Numbered from the stretch's first letter, positions 27,012-37,104 are shown. The stretch: 64,000 bases of DNA from Phytohabitans rumicis (GCF_011764445.1 NZ_BLPG01000002.1:496001-560000), one strand, 5' to 3'. A program made the numbers and translations. The notes: generated by a model from the letters alone, not told the origin.

Positions 27012-28918
27012 TCAACCGGCGGGCCAGCGCACGGGTGTGCCGTCGGCCGGATAGCGGGCGTACGCGGGCTCGGCGCCGAGCGTGACCTCGACCCGCTCCC
27101 CGTCGGGGAAGGTCAGGGTCACCCGGTCTCCGTCGACCGCCACCGCGACCGACGCGCCGAGCGCGGCCGGGTCGACGCGGTCGCCGGTGAGCGCGACCAG
27201 CGAGACGTAGAACGCGGTGCCGCCGGGGTGGTCGGGCGCGGTCAGGTACGGGGTGGCCGAGCACACGCCGTACGCGTTGGCGTCCACCGCGCGGGCGGCG
27301 CCGGCGGCGTGGAAGCCGTGCAGGCCGACCGCCACGCTGGCCAGCCCGTCCGGCCGGACGGCGCGGGCCCACCGGGGTCCGGTATGGACGTCCGGCGGGT
27401 GGTCGCCGGCCAGCGCGTAGCCGCCGTCGCGCACCGCGCAGCCCTGCGGCGCGGTCACCCGGTGCACGCGCACCTCCCACGGCCCACGCACCACCGACGC
27501 CGTCTCCACGCGCACGGGGTCGTCCTCGTACGCCGAGGCGGCGAACCGGTCGTACGCGGCGACCGGCTCGATGCGGCGCCGCCGGGAGACCGTGCCGTCC
27601 GGCGCCACCACGGCGAGGTGGCCGTCCACGGCGCGTACCCGGGCCTGCTCGCCGGCCTCGGGGCGGCGTGCGAGGCGTACCCGAAGCGGGTGTAGTGCGG
27701 GTCTTCGAGGCCGTCGGCCGCGAGGTGCCGGGCCCGGTCGCTGCCGTGGTTGACCACCCGGACGACGCCGTCGTGCCGGGTGGCGTGCAGCAGCCAGCCG
27801 GGCCCGGACATCGCCACCACCTGGTCGCCCTCGTCGAGCGGCGCGGCGCTCTCCCGCACCGTCCACTCCGGATGGTCGGCGGGCAGCAGCAGGCCGAGGA
27901 ACGCCTTGGCCGCCCAATACGGCGAGGCCGGCCCGGAGTAGAGCTGGGTGCTCGGCAGGAAGCGCTCGTACCAGCCGAGGCCGAGCAGCCCGCGCTCGTC
28001 CGGCGCGCCGCGCTCGGCGAAGTGCCGCAGCACGCCGCTGGCGATCCGCCGGGTACGCCCGGCCGGCAGCGGGCTCGCGTCCACCAGCTCGCCCAGCCAC
28101 AGCGGGGCGACGCAGGCGAACCGGTAGCACAGCGACCGGCCCTGGTGCACCGGCGCCCCGTCCCGGGCGAACATGTGCTGGTACTGGCCCAGGAACGCGC
28201 GCAGCCGCTCCCGGTACTTCTCGCCCCGCTCCCGGTCGCCGGACATGCGCGCCCACAGCAGCGGGTACAGGTGCATCGCCCAGCCGGCGTAGTAGTCGAA
28301 GCACCGGCCGGCGCCGTCGGTGTACCAGCCGTCCCCGACGTACCACTGCTCGATCCGGTCCAGCCCGGCCTCGATCTGCGCCGGGTCGTGCGGGCCGCCG
28401 ATGTCGGCCAGGAACTGCTGGACCATCACCGGGAACAGCACCCAGTTGCTCTGCCAGGTCCGCTTGCCGCCGAAGCCGGCCAGCCAGTCCACGACGCGCT
28501 CGCGCACCGCCGGGTCGAGCCGGTCGAACAGCCACGGCCGGGTTTCGTGCAGGGCGAGGGCGATCGAGGCGGCCTCCACGATCTGCTGCGAGCAGTCGGC
28601 CGCGGCCGGCCAGGCGTACCGGTGGGCGGGGTCGGTGCCGTGGGCGAGGCCCTGCGCGTACCGCTCGATGAGCGCCGCCGGCACCGCCCCGCCGGCACCG
28701 GCGATCCGGAACGCGGCGAGCAGGAACGTGCGGGCGAACCCCTCCAGCCCGTCGCTGGACAGGCCCGCGGTGCTGGGCCGGCCGGGCAGGCGGTACTGGG
28801 CGGCGCCGGGCACGGCGTACGGCACGACCGCGTCGAGCAGGTGGTCGGCGGCGGCCTCCCAGTGGGCGCGGGTCCACCCGGTGTACGGCGAGAGGAACCC
28901 GTCGCCCGGCGGGAGCAC
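27012..28918 (-). CDS. DUF2264-domain protein, probable polysaccharide-degradation factor (frame broken by one missing base)
   Basis: Two frames join into ~635 residues if one base is added to the run at 27660-27663 (GGGG on the plus strand): the N-terminal part ends ...TRFGYASHAAP and the other continues EAGEQARVRAVDG. The N-terminal ~400 residues are the DUF2264 alpha/alpha-barrel (SSDGLEGFARTFLLAAFR, WLAGFGGKRTWQSNWVLFP, GDGWYTDGAGRCFDYYAGWA); the rest is beta-rich. DUF2264 proteins occur in pectin and rhamnogalacturonan loci and resemble unsaturated-uronyl hydrolase folds, but the activity is not settled. No signal peptide, so cytoplasmic. GTG start; a LacI-type site lies just upstream. 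Confidence 0.8.
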
Positions 28919-28923
28919 GTAAG

Positions 28924-28938
28924 TTAAAGCGTTTGCAT
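28924..28938. promoter_or_regulatory. LacI-type operator candidate before the DUF2264 gene
   Basis: TTAAAGCGTTTGCAT has a central CG (28930-28931) flanked by AAAG/GTTT, as in LacI/CcpA-family operators. It lies 6 bases upstream of the DUF2264 GTG, in the 150-bp divergent region shared with the PL26-like gene. Confidence 0.5.
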
Positions 28939-29034
28939 TGATGATCCAGAGCCTAGAGCACGATCAACGCCAGGTACAGCATGGAAATCCGGGTATTGAC
29001 AGTCGTGGTTGCGCCTGATTCCCTGCATGGCGTA

Positions 29035-29046
29035 GTAACCGTTTCC
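29035..29046 (+). promoter_or_regulatory. LacI-type operator candidate before the PL26-like gene
   Basis: GTAACCGTTTCC lies 22 bases before the ATG at 29069 and nearly repeats the site in the LacI leader. A TTGACA at 28996-29001 could be a -35 element, but no good -10 follows. Confidence 0.5.
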
Positions 29047-29068
29047 ACACCTCACGTGGAGGGCCTCC

Positions 29069-31792
29069 ATGCCCACGCTCCCCCGCCGCACCCTCCTGCT
29101 GGGAGCCGCGCTCGCCGGGGCGGCGAGCCAACTCCCGGCGCCATCCCGATCCGCCGCCGCGGCGCCGGCCCGCACCGCCACGGCCGCCCCCGCCGACGTA
29201 CCCCTGCGCTGGCTCGACGGCGGCACGCCCGCCGCGCTGGCCGGCGCGACCTGGGGCGTGCCGTGGCCGCGCGGCACGCTCACCCGCGAGGCGGAGCTGT
29301 CCCTGTCCACGGTGGACGGCACGCCGGTGCCGGTGCAGTCCTGGCCGACCGGGTTCTGGCCGGACGGCAGCGTCAAGTGGACCGCGCACGCGATCGGCAC
29401 CGAGGTGCCGCCGGCCGAGCGGTACGCGCTGCGCCCCGGCCCCGCGGCCGCGCCGGCCACCCCGCTGCGCGTCACCGAGACCGCCAAGGCGATCGACGTG
29501 GACACCGGCGTCATCCGCTGCCGGATCGCCCGCCGCGGCCCGGTGCTCGTGCCGTCGATCGCCCGCGGCGACCGCACCACCGCCACCAACGGCACGCTCG
29601 TGTGCCTGCGGACGGACACCGCCGACGACGCTCCCGCCGTCGTGCGGACCGAACGGTTCACCAGCACGATCCGCGCGGTGACCGTGGAGCAGCGCGGCCC
29701 CGTGCGCGCCGTGATCCGCGTCGAGGGCCGGCACCGCGCCGAGCGCGGACACCGCGAGTGGCTGCCGTTCACCATCCGGCTGTACCTCTACGCCGGCAGC
29801 GACGGCATCCGGATGGTGCACACGTTCGTCTTCGACGGCGACGAGCAGAAGGACTTCATCGGCGGCCTCGGCGTCCGCTTCCAGGTGCCGATGGCCGACG
29901 CGCCGCACGACCGGCACATCCGGTTCGCCGGGGACGGCGACGGCGTACTCGGTGAGGCCGTGCGCGGCATCACCGGACTGCGCCGCGACCCCGGCGCGGC
30001 GGCCCGCGAGGCACAGATCGCCGGCCGCGCCACCCCGGACCCAGCCACCTGGGACGCCCGCGTCACCAGCCGGCTGCACCTCATCCCGGCCTGGGGCGAC
30101 TACAGCCTGCGGCAGCTGTCCGACGGCTGCTTCGACGTCCGCAAGCGCACCTCCGCCGGCCACGGCTGGGTCCAGGTCGACACCGGCCGCCGCGCCGGCG
30201 GGCTCGGGTACGTCGGCGGCGTCTCCGGCGGCCTCGCGTTCGGCATGAAGGACTTCTGGCAGTTGCACCCGACCCAGCTCGACGTCCGGGGCGCGGCCGG
30301 TGACACCGCCGAGGTGACCGCCTGGCTCTGGTCGCCCGACGCCACCCCGATGGACCTGCGCTTCTACCACGACGGCATGGGCCAGGACACGTACGCCGAG
30401 CAGCTCGAGGGGCTGGAGATCACGTACGAGGACTACGAGCCCGGCTTCGGCAGCCCGTACGGCATCGCGCGCACCACCGAGCTGTCCCTGTGGGCGCTGG
30501 ACGCCACCCCGACCGCCGACCGGTTCGCCCAGCTGGCCGCCGCCGTCCGGACGCCGCCGCTGATCGTCGCCCCGCCCGAGCACCTGCACGCCGCCGGCGT
30601 CTTCGGCGACTGGAGCCCGGTCGACCGCGGCACCCCCGCCCGGCGCGAGATCGAAGACCGGCTGGACTTCCTCGTCGACTTCCACCGCCACCAGGTGGAG
30701 CAGCGCTCCTGGTACGGCTTCTGGAACTACGGCGACATCATGCACAGCTACGACCCGGACCGGCACGTCTGGCGGTACGACGTCGGCGGGTACGCCTGGG
30801 CCAACTCGGAGCTGTCCCCCGACCTGTGGCTGTGGTACCAGTACCTGCGCTCCGGGCGGGCCGACGTGTTCCGCTTCGCCGAGGCGATGACCCGGCACAC
30901 CGGCGAGGTCGACGTCTACCACCTCGGCAAGTACCGCGACCTCGGCACCCGGCACGGCGTCCTGCACTGGGCCGACAGCGCCAAGCAGCTGCGCATCAGC
31001 ACCGCCGTGTACCGGCGCTTCTACTACTTCCTCACCGCCGACGAGCGGACCGGCGACCTGATGCGCGACCTGGTCGACTCCGACCGGACGTTCCTGGTCC
31101 TCGACCCGATCCGCAAGATCCGCACCGAGCCGTACGAGCCGGACCCGCACGCGCTGAGCGTCGGCACCGGCACCGACTGGAGCGGCCTGGCCGCGGCCTG
31201 GCTCACCGAGTGGGAGCGCGGCGGAGACCCGATCGCCCGCACGAAGCTGCTCAACACGGCCCGCACCATCGCCGCCATGCCGAACGGCTTCATCCAGGGC
31301 AGCGGACTGTACGACCTGGACACCGGCGAGTTCGCACCCGCCGCGCCGGTCGTGTCGGTCGGATCGCTCGGCGCGGTGTTCGGCCTCGTCGAGATGTGCA
31401 GCGAGTTGATCGACCTGATCGACATGCCCGAATTCACCGACACCTGGCTGCAGTACTGCCGGCTCTACAACGGCACCGCCGCCCAGCAGATCGCCGAGAC
31501 CGGCTCCTCGTTCGGCAACCTCAACCTGCGCCAGGCCCACTCCCGGCTCACCGCGTACGCCGCCGCCAAGACGGGCAACGCGACCCTGGCGGCGCGGGCC
31601 TGGCAGGAGTTCTACACCGGCCACGCCGGCTACCCGCGCAACGCTCCCTGGCGTTCCACGCGGGTCGAGGGCCCCGCCGTGCTCAAGCCGGTCGACGAGG
31701 CCAGCTTCGTGTCCACCAACGCCAGCGCCCAGTACGGCCTGGCCGCGATCCAGTGCCTGGCGCTGGTCGGCGACCACTTGGCGCAGTCGTGA
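29069..31792 (+). CDS. Secreted exo-rhamnogalacturonan lyase-like protein (PcRGLX/YetA type, PL26-like)
   Basis: The 907-residue protein has a twin-arginine signal (PRRTLLLGAALAGAA, cleavage near residue 32), an N-terminal RIFT-barrel domain (LRWLDGGTPAALAGATWGVP, SWPTGFWPDGSVKWTAHAIG), a central beta-sandwich and a C-terminal alpha/alpha toroid (about 540-900, SWYGFWNYGDIMHSYDPDRH; YLGKYRDLG-like HLGKYRDLGTRHG). This three-part layout is that of PcRGLX/YetA family proteins, whose fungal member is a family-26 exo-rhamnogalacturonan lyase. It should release unsaturated disaccharides from rhamnogalacturonan I outside the cell. Its stop overlaps the PL11 start (GTGA), so the two lyases are co-translated. 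Confidence 0.82.
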   Translation: MPTLPRRTLLLGAALAGAASQLPAPSRSAAAAPARTATAAPADVPLRWLDGGTPAALAGATWGVPWPRGTLTREAELSLSTVDGTPVPVQSWPTGFWPDGSVKWTAHAIGTEVPPAERYALRPGPAAAPATPLRVTETAKAIDVDTGVIRCRIARRGPVLVPSIARGDRTTATNGTLVCLRTDTADDAPAVVRTERFTSTIRAVTVEQRGPVRAVIRVEGRHRAERGHREWLPFTIRLYLYAGSDGIRMVHTFVFDGDEQKDFIGGLGVRFQVPMADAPHDRHIRFAGDGDGVLGEAVRGITGLRRDPGAAAREAQIAGRATPDPATWDARVTSRLHLIPAWGDYSLRQLSDGCFDVRKRTSAGHGWVQVDTGRRAGGLGYVGGVSGGLAFGMKDFWQLHPTQLDVRGAAGDTAEVTAWLWSPDATPMDLRFYHDGMGQDTYAEQLEGLEITYEDYEPGFGSPYGIARTTELSLWALDATPTADRFAQLAAAVRTPPLIVAPPEHLHAAGVFGDWSPVDRGTPARREIEDRLDFLVDFHRHQVEQRSWYGFWNYGDIMHSYDPDRHVWRYDVGGYAWANSELSPDLWLWYQYLRSGRADVFRFAEAMTRHTGEVDVYHLGKYRDLGTRHGVLHWADSAKQLRISTAVYRRFYYFLTADERTGDLMRDLVDSDRTFLVLDPIRKIRTEPYEPDPHALSVGTGTDWSGLAAAWLTEWERGGDPIARTKLLNTARTIAAMPNGFIQGSGLYDLDTGEFAPAAPVVSVGSLGAVFGLVEMCSELIDLIDMPEFTDTWLQYCRLYNGTAAQQIAETGSSFGNLNLRQAHSRLTAYAAAKTGNATLAARAWQEFYTGHAGYPRNAPWRSTRVEGPAVLKPVDEASFVSTNASAQYGLAAIQCLALVGDHLAQS

Positions 31793-34007
31793 AGCGGCTC
31801 GCGACGATCGCGTCGGCCGCGATCCTCCTCTCGGGCGCCGGGGTCTTCGTCGCGCTCACCGCGTCCGCCGCGACCACCCGGTACGAGGCCGAGACCGCGC
31901 CGGCCACCTGCGACGGCGCCATCGCCGCCAACCACTCCGGCTACTCCGGCACCGGGTTCTGCGACACCAACGCCGCGGTCGGCGCGGCAACGCAGTTCAC
32001 CGTCACCGCGCCCAGCGCCGGCAGCGCCACTGTGGACATCCGATACGCCAACGGCGGCACCGCCGGCCGGCCCGCCGACGTCAGCGTCAACGGAACGGTC
32101 GTGCAGTCCGCGTTCGCGTTCGACGCCACCGGCGCGTGGAACGCGTGGGCCACGCGCACGCTGACCGTGACGCTGAACGCCGGCAGCAACACGATCCGGC
32201 TCGCCGCGACCACCGCCTCCGGGCTGGGCAACGTCGACTACGTCGACGTCACCACCGGCGGCACCACCCCCACGCCGACCGGCCGGGTGCTGGAGAACCT
32301 CGGCCGCGGCGTCGTGGCCGTACGGACCGGCACCAGCAGCGTCCTGGTCAGCTGGCGGCTGCTCGGGCTCGACCCGGCCGGCATCGGCTTCAACGTGTAC
32401 CGGTCCACCGCCGGCGCCGCTGAGGTCAAACTCAACTCCGCGGTACTGACCGGCGGCACCAACTATGTGGACACCACGGCCAACCTGGCCCAGTCGAACG
32501 CGTACCGGGTCCGCCCGGTGATCGGCGGCGTCGAGCAGGCCGCCAGCGGGGCGTTCACGCTGACCGCCAACCACGCCACCGAGCCAGTCGTACGCCTGCC
32601 GCTGCGCGCCGGCGGGCCGGTGAAGTTCGTCTGGGTCGGCGACCTCGACGGCGACGGCGAGTACGACTTCGTCCTGGACCGGCAGACGTCCCCGCAGACC
32701 ATCGAGGCGTACCGGAGCAACGGCCAGTTCCTCTGGTCGGTCAACATGGGCCCGAACAGCACCAACCAGGACAACATCGAGGGTGGATCGTCCACCATCG
32801 ACGTCGGCCACAACGACGGCGTCACGGTGTACGACTTCGACAACGACGGCCTCGCCGAGGTCGCGCTGCGGATCGCCAACGGCGTCGTGTTCGGCAACGG
32901 AACCACGTTCACCAACAGCAACAACAACCTCCAGTTCATCGCCATCCTCAATGGACAGACCGGCGCGTTGCGGGCCACCGCTCCGGTGCCGACCGACTAC
33001 CTGGCCGACGGCCCGCTGTACGCCCGCTTCGGCGTCGGCTACCTCGACGGCGTCAACCCGAGCCTGGTCGCGTTCATGAAGAACCGGATCGGCACCGGCG
33101 ACTTCAACCTCGTGATGGCCGCCTGGCGGTTCACCGGCGGGGCCGTGACCCAGCAATGGAAGTGGCTGCGCGGCAGCCAGAACGCCCCCGACGGGCACAA
33201 CACCCGCATCATCGACGTCGACGGCGACGGCCGCGACGAGGTCGCCGAGATCGGGTTCGTCCTCAACGGCAACGGCACTCTGAAGTACTCGCTGGGCCCG
33301 CAGGGCATCATCCACGGCGACCGCTTCCACATCGCGAAGATGGACCCCAACCGCGCCGGCCTGCAGGGGTACGGCGTCCAGCAGGACAACCCCAGCGGAC
33401 TGCGCGAGTACTACTACGACGCGGGGACCGGCGCCATCATCTGGCGGCACGTCGAGGCCGGCGTCGGCGACGTCGGGCGCGGCATGGCCGGCGACATCGA
33501 CCCGCGCTTCCCCGGCATGGAAGTGTGGTCGTTCTCGGGCCTCTACAACGCCCCACCAACCAGCTCGCCGAGCCGAACCCCACGCTGCGCCCCTGGCCGC
33601 ACCTGGGCCTGTGGTGGGACGGCGACACCACAATGGAACTGCTCAACGACGGCAAAATCGAGAAGTGGAACCCGGCCGCCCCGACCGCGACCGGCAGCGT
33701 CCCCCGGCTGGTCAGCACCTGGAACTACGGCTCCGTCAACGCGTCCGGCGGCCCGAACCCGACGTTCCACGGCGACATCCTCGGCGACTGGCGCGAAGAA
33801 GTCGTATACACCAACGCCAGCTACAACGAGCTGATCATCTTCACCACGAACCAGCCGTCAAGCACCCGGCTCTACGCGCTCGCGCACAACCCCGCGTACC
33901 GCAACGCCATGACACTCAAGGGATACGTGCAGTCCCACCACGTCGACTACTTCCTCGGCGCCGGCATGGCCACGCCGCCACGCCCGAACATCACCTACGC
34001 CCCCTAG
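31789..34007 (+). CDS. Secreted rhamnogalacturonan lyase, PL11, with CBM35-like module (frame broken by one missing base)
   Basis: GTG start inside the previous stop. The ~739-residue product has a signal peptide (to about residue 28), a CBM6/35-like module (about 29-155, TRYEAETAPATCDGA...GSNTIRLAATTASGLGNVDY), and a PL11 eight-bladed propeller (about 165-739: VLENLGRGVVAVRTGTSSV, WVGDLDGDGEYDFVLDR, IIDVDGDGRDEVAEIG, GDIDPRFPGMEVW), with the Asp-rich calcium loops of the family. The frame is broken at the C4 run 33551-33554; one added C gives LYNAPTNQLAEPNPTLRPW and runs to 34007. PL11 enzymes cleave the rhamnogalacturonan I backbone. A strong terminator follows. Confidence 0.9.
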
Positions 34008-34027
34008 AACCGACTCCGACGACGCAT

Positions 34028-34062
34028 GCGGCGTACCGGCGACACTCACGCCGGTACGCCGC
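34028..34062 (+). terminator. Hairpin terminator after the lyase operon
   Basis: A perfect 14-bp stem GCGGCGTACCGGCG / CGCCGGTACGCCGC with loop ACACTCA, 20 bases after the PL11 stop codon. Confidence 0.85.
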
Positions 34063-34100
34063 GCCGAACTGGTCACTGTCCTCGTTCGAGGCTTGACTCG

Positions 34101-34139
34101 CCGCCCAGCCGCCCAGCCGCCCAGCCGCCCAGCCGCCCC
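34101..34139. repeat. Short tandem repeat, CCGCCCAG x 4.9
   Basis: Four exact copies of the 8-bp unit CCGCCCAG followed by a partial fifth (CCGCCCC), in gene-free sequence. Length may vary between strains. Confidence 0.85.
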
Positions 34140-34267
34140 GTCGCGACCACCGTCACGGTCGTACGCGGGTTGGCCCCGGCGGTCGGTTGGTGGATCCGCG
34201 AGGGTGACTGCCGACGGCGGGCGGATTCATCGGCGCCAGCGAGCGACCGCCCGGCCACGGCGGTGCG

Positions 34268-34367
34268 CCGATCAAGGACCAGGCCGTCGATCAAGGGCAA
34301 ACGGTCGTGGATTGGAGATCAAAGCACGACCGTTCGTCCTTGATCGGCGGGCATTCCCTAGATCGGC
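34268..34367. repeat. Dispersed inverted repeat, GATCAAGGG family (complete copy)
   Basis: The left arm carries GATCAAGGACCAGG then GATCAAGGGCAAACGGTCGTG (34290-34309 core); the loop is GATTGGAGATCAAAG; the right arm is CACGACCGTTCGTCCTTGAT followed by CGGCGGGCATTCCCTAGAT. Each arm has two GATCAAGG half-units. The same structure occurs at 53411 and 53831 and half of it at 10384. Confidence 0.75.
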
Positions 34368-34490
34368 GCCGCGCGGCGGCCCGGGTACAAGGCGCCGGGT
34401 TCTTGAATGCCTCAGTCCGCCTCGTCTCCATACCGACGGTGGATCGAGCCTCCAATGTGGACGTGGCCAACCTTCCTCTACGACACGCCC

Positions 34491-34684
34491 ACGACACGCG
34501 CGAGATGCTCCCTGATCAACGGATTGGTCGCCGAACGGGGCCAGTGATCTTCGCACGCGTGTACGACAATGGATGGGTGATGCCGGATGTGTTGACGCAG
34601 CTCAAGGCCACGGCCGACGCTGCCGTCCACACGCCCACCTGGTCGTTACGCGACGAGGATCTGGTCGAGTGTTTGGACGCCCAT
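34491..34684 (+). pseudogene. Truncated 13E12 copy (leader plus first ~35 codons)
   Basis: From about 34491 the sequence parallels 10676-10866 (GACACGCGCGAG...CTCCCTGATCAAC...TGATGCCGGA...), including the start region and residues MPDVLTQLKATADA, VHTPTWSLRDEDLVE of the HNH protein. Similarity ends abruptly at TTGGACGCC (34676-34684); the full copy continues VHAITQAVV, this one does not. No HNH part remains. The shared leader suggests the mobile unit extends at least ~80 bp upstream of the coding region. Confidence 0.8.
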
Positions 34685-34762
34685 GAGGTGCAAAAGCTCC
34701 TCCCGCCAGGCCGCCAGCCACGGGGTCAGGCCGAGTACGTGCGGTAACACTGTGGCTGTCAT
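34646..34762 (-). CDS. Possible 38-residue ORF coupled to the XRE gene, probably a gene stump
   Basis: The XRE stop TGA overlaps an ATG (ATGA on the minus strand) that opens a 38-codon frame beginning MTATVLPHVLGLTPWLAAW and reading on as REELLHLM before crossing into the antisense of the 13E12 remnant and stopping at 34646. The first ~27 codons look protein-like; the rest is derived from the repeat. It is most simply explained as an operon partner of the XRE gene cut off by the 13E12 insertion. Confidence 0.35.
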   Translation of the reverse strand: MTATVLPHVLGLTPWLAAWREELLHLMGVQTLDQILVA

Positions 34763-35265
34763 GCCCATGCCATGTACCCGTCAACGAGCGTCAGCAGTAC
34801 CGGGCGGTCAGCGGCTACGACGACGACCGCTGCCATGCCCGGCATCACGACCAACCGCGTGACCATAGCTTGGGACGGCGCTCCAGCAAATGGCGTAGCG
34901 ACCGCTTCGTTGGCGGAAGGGGCACCGTGCGCCCAGCCGGACACATGCGAGGGCGCCATGAAGCCAAGCTCGGCATCGGTTGTCACCCTGAGCACCGCGC
35001 GAAGGGCGGCGCGGTAGTCGGCCGTCGGATAGCGCCGAACGCCGCGCTCGAGGCGGCTGACATAGTGCGCATTCATGGCAGACACTCGCCCGGTGGCGAG
35101 GTAAACATGAGCGTTGACCGCCTCAGCCACCTCTTGACGCGACATTGGCCGCCCGGAGTCGGATGGTGACGGCGTCCTGAGTCGCGCTTGTCGCAACCAG
35201 GTATTGGGACGACGCACTCTGGGCCCTATATCGGCGCTACTGGAATCGATCTCGGCAACGGTCAC
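34759..35265 (-). CDS. XRE-type helix-turn-helix regulator
   Basis: The 168-residue protein has an N-terminal XRE-like domain with insertions (WLRQARLRTPSPSDSGRPMS, RQEVAEAVNAHVY, NAHYVSRLERGVRRYPTADY, RAALRAVLRV) followed by a hydrophobic Ala/Val-rich C-terminus (MPGMAAVVVVAADRP). The frame is open to 35544, but the GTG at 35265 has GGAGGAGG just upstream and starts right before the domain. Divergent from the TPR regulator at 35563 across ~300 bp, which holds the AGGAATTCCTAG palindrome near 35446 and no other gene. Confidence 0.75.
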   Translation of the reverse strand: MTVAEIDSSSADIGPRVRRPNTWLRQARLRTPSPSDSGRPMSRQEVAEAVNAHVYLATGRVSAMNAHYVSRLERGVRRYPTADYRAALRAVLRVTTDAELGFMAPSHVSGWAHGAPSANEAVATPFAGAPSQAMVTRLVVMPGMAAVVVVAADRPVLLTLVDGYMAWA

Positions 35266-35562
35266 AGAACCTCCTCCGACCTGCGCGGCCTTGCTGACGG
35301 CGGCACCCGGCCGGACGGAGTCCATGCGTCGCGTCCGGCCGGGGCCTTTCGGCGGCACCCGGCGGTGGGCGTCCCTGCTCGGAATAGGAACCCCTGGATG
35401 CCGTGAACCACTGTGAGTGGGTTGGCTGCCCCATACGGAGACCGAGGAATTCCTAGGCGGGGGTGCGCGAAAGGTGCGCGGCGATTCCCCGACCGCTGCG
35501 GCAGAGCTACCTTCTGCGCGACAATTGATATCTATGTCCGGCAAGAACCCCAGGAGGCTGCA

Positions 35563-37008
35563 GTGAAGCTGCCCAAGCAGGTCGCCAATCCAGGGCTTGC
35601 CGCGCTCATTCAGGGCTCAGGCTTTCCATCCCTGGAGCGGTTCGCCAACGCCGTCAACCTGCGCGGCTGGGAGATGCACGGCGTCAAGCTCAGCTACGAC
35701 CACGTCAGCGTCAAACGCTGGCTGGGCGGAAGCGTCTGCCAGAACCCAGACGTGGTCGCCGCCGTGCTCAGCGACGCCTGGGGCATCACGGTGCCAGCGA
35801 CCGTCGTCTGGCCCGAGTTGCGCAGTGGCGATGGGCCTACGCCCGCCCACTTACAGCCGTGGGCCACCGCCCGTACCCTGGAAAACCTAGGGGCGTTGAT
35901 TGGATGCGACATGCTGACCAGGCGGGAAGCGCTAGCCGCAGCGGTCAGCGCTGCGACCGGCGCATCGTTCGTCGACCCGATCGCGCGCTGGCTCACCGTC
36001 CCTGTAGGTGGCGTTGACCCCAGCATCGGTAATGGCGGCCGTATCGGGACCGCCGACGTGAAGCGGATCGAGCAGTCGACACGCTACTTCGCGGCCACTG
36101 ACGCTGAGGTCGGCGGCGGTCTGAGTCGCGAAGCAGCGGTCGGCCAACTCAAGTACGCCGTCGATCTCATGCAGCACGGCAGCTACACCGCGACCGTCGG
36201 AAACCAGCTACTCGCAGCCGTCGCCGGACTCGCCGGCATGGTCGGTTGGATGTGCCACGACTCCGGCATGAGCGGCCCAGCCCAGCGCTACCTCACCTAC
36301 GGCCTCCAAGCGGCCCGGGAATCCACCGACCCCAGAGCACAACTCCTCGTCGTCGGAATCCTCGCCGACATGGCCCGTCACATGCGCTGGCTCGGCCGCC
36401 CGGACACCGCAGTCCGGCTCCTGGACCTCGCCCTCAACCAGCTCCCCCAGGACCGCAGCCGCTTCAACACGGTGCGAGCGATCCTCAGCAGCCAGAAAGC
36501 CTGGGCACTGGCCTATCACGGGCGCGGCTGCGTACCGGAAGTGGAGAATGCCCTCGCCCTGTCGTTCGACCTCTACGCCCAAGCCGACGACCACGATCGC
36601 CTCGCCGCCGATCCGCTCAACCTGGCACACGTACGGCCCTCCATCGACGCCTCCGAAGCCGAGCTGCTGTCGACCGCCTCCTGCGCATATCTCGTGCTGG
36701 CCAAGTACGACCGAAGCCTCGCGGGCAAGGCCGAGGACCGCACCCTCCAGACGCTGGCGAGGGCCGGCGAGGGCCGCGGCCGCAACGACGTACTCAACCA
36801 AATTCGGCTAGCCCGTGTGCGGTTCGTCGCCGGCGAGCCGGAACAAGCCTGCGACGACGGCGAGCGCGCGGTCGCCCTCGCCACGAACACCGCCTCTGTC
36901 ATGGTGAGGGTTCGTCTACGCGAGTTGCTCGCCGACTCAGAGCCGTATCACGCTCTACCACGGGTGAACGACCTACGGACTGAGATTCAGACGGTGGCCG
37001 CGCGGTAG
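35563..37008 (+). CDS. TPR-containing regulatory protein (NsdA-like)
   Basis: A 481-residue cytoplasmic protein. Its N-terminus (about 1-90: VANPGLAALIQGSGFPSLER, KLSYDHVSVKRWLGG) is an XRE-like helical domain as found in actinobacterial TPR regulators, and the rest is TPR helices (RYLTYGLQAARESTDPRAQL, TAVRLLDLALNQLPQD, LADSEPYHALPRVNDLR end). Related proteins include developmental or antibiotic regulators of the NsdA type. GTG at 35563 is chosen for the AGGAGG 6 bases upstream; the open frame before it contains no domain. Codon use is slightly less GC-extreme than in its neighbours. Confidence 0.7.
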   Translation: MKLPKQVANPGLAALIQGSGFPSLERFANAVNLRGWEMHGVKLSYDHVSVKRWLGGSVCQNPDVVAAVLSDAWGITVPATVVWPELRSGDGPTPAHLQPWATARTLENLGALIGCDMLTRREALAAAVSAATGASFVDPIARWLTVPVGGVDPSIGNGGRIGTADVKRIEQSTRYFAATDAEVGGGLSREAAVGQLKYAVDLMQHGSYTATVGNQLLAAVAGLAGMVGWMCHDSGMSGPAQRYLTYGLQAARESTDPRAQLLVVGILADMARHMRWLGRPDTAVRLLDLALNQLPQDRSRFNTVRAILSSQKAWALAYHGRGCVPEVENALALSFDLYAQADDHDRLAADPLNLAHVRPSIDASEAELLSTASCAYLVLAKYDRSLAGKAEDRTLQTLARAGEGRGRNDVLNQIRLARVRFVAGEPEQACDDGERAVALATNTASVMVRVRLRELLADSEPYHALPRVNDLRTEIQTVAAR

Positions 37009-37063
37009 CGCGCCGAGAGCAAGTTGGTCCTGGATGGAAGTCGCTGCAAGCGGACACGAAGCT

Positions 37064-37093
37064 GGCCGGGCGCCGCGTGACGGCCGCCCGGCC
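37064..37093. terminator. Hairpin between convergent genes
   Basis: GGCCGGGCG / CGCCCGGCC stem with a 12-base loop, between the TPR regulator and the convergent VOC gene; it can serve both strands. Confidence 0.65.
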
Positions 37094-37104
37094 CGAGGCT
37101 GCCG

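Noticed and set aside
30490-33834. A 1,114-codon frame suggesting a giant fusion with the PL11 lyase
   Set aside because: The part before 31789 is out of frame with the PL26-like gene and non-protein-like; the PL11 signal peptide starts at 31789.
34101-34139. CCGCCCAG repeats as a replication or attachment site
   Set aside because: A short perfect tandem repeat without any neighbouring replication, integrase or tRNA sequence; simple slippage explains it.
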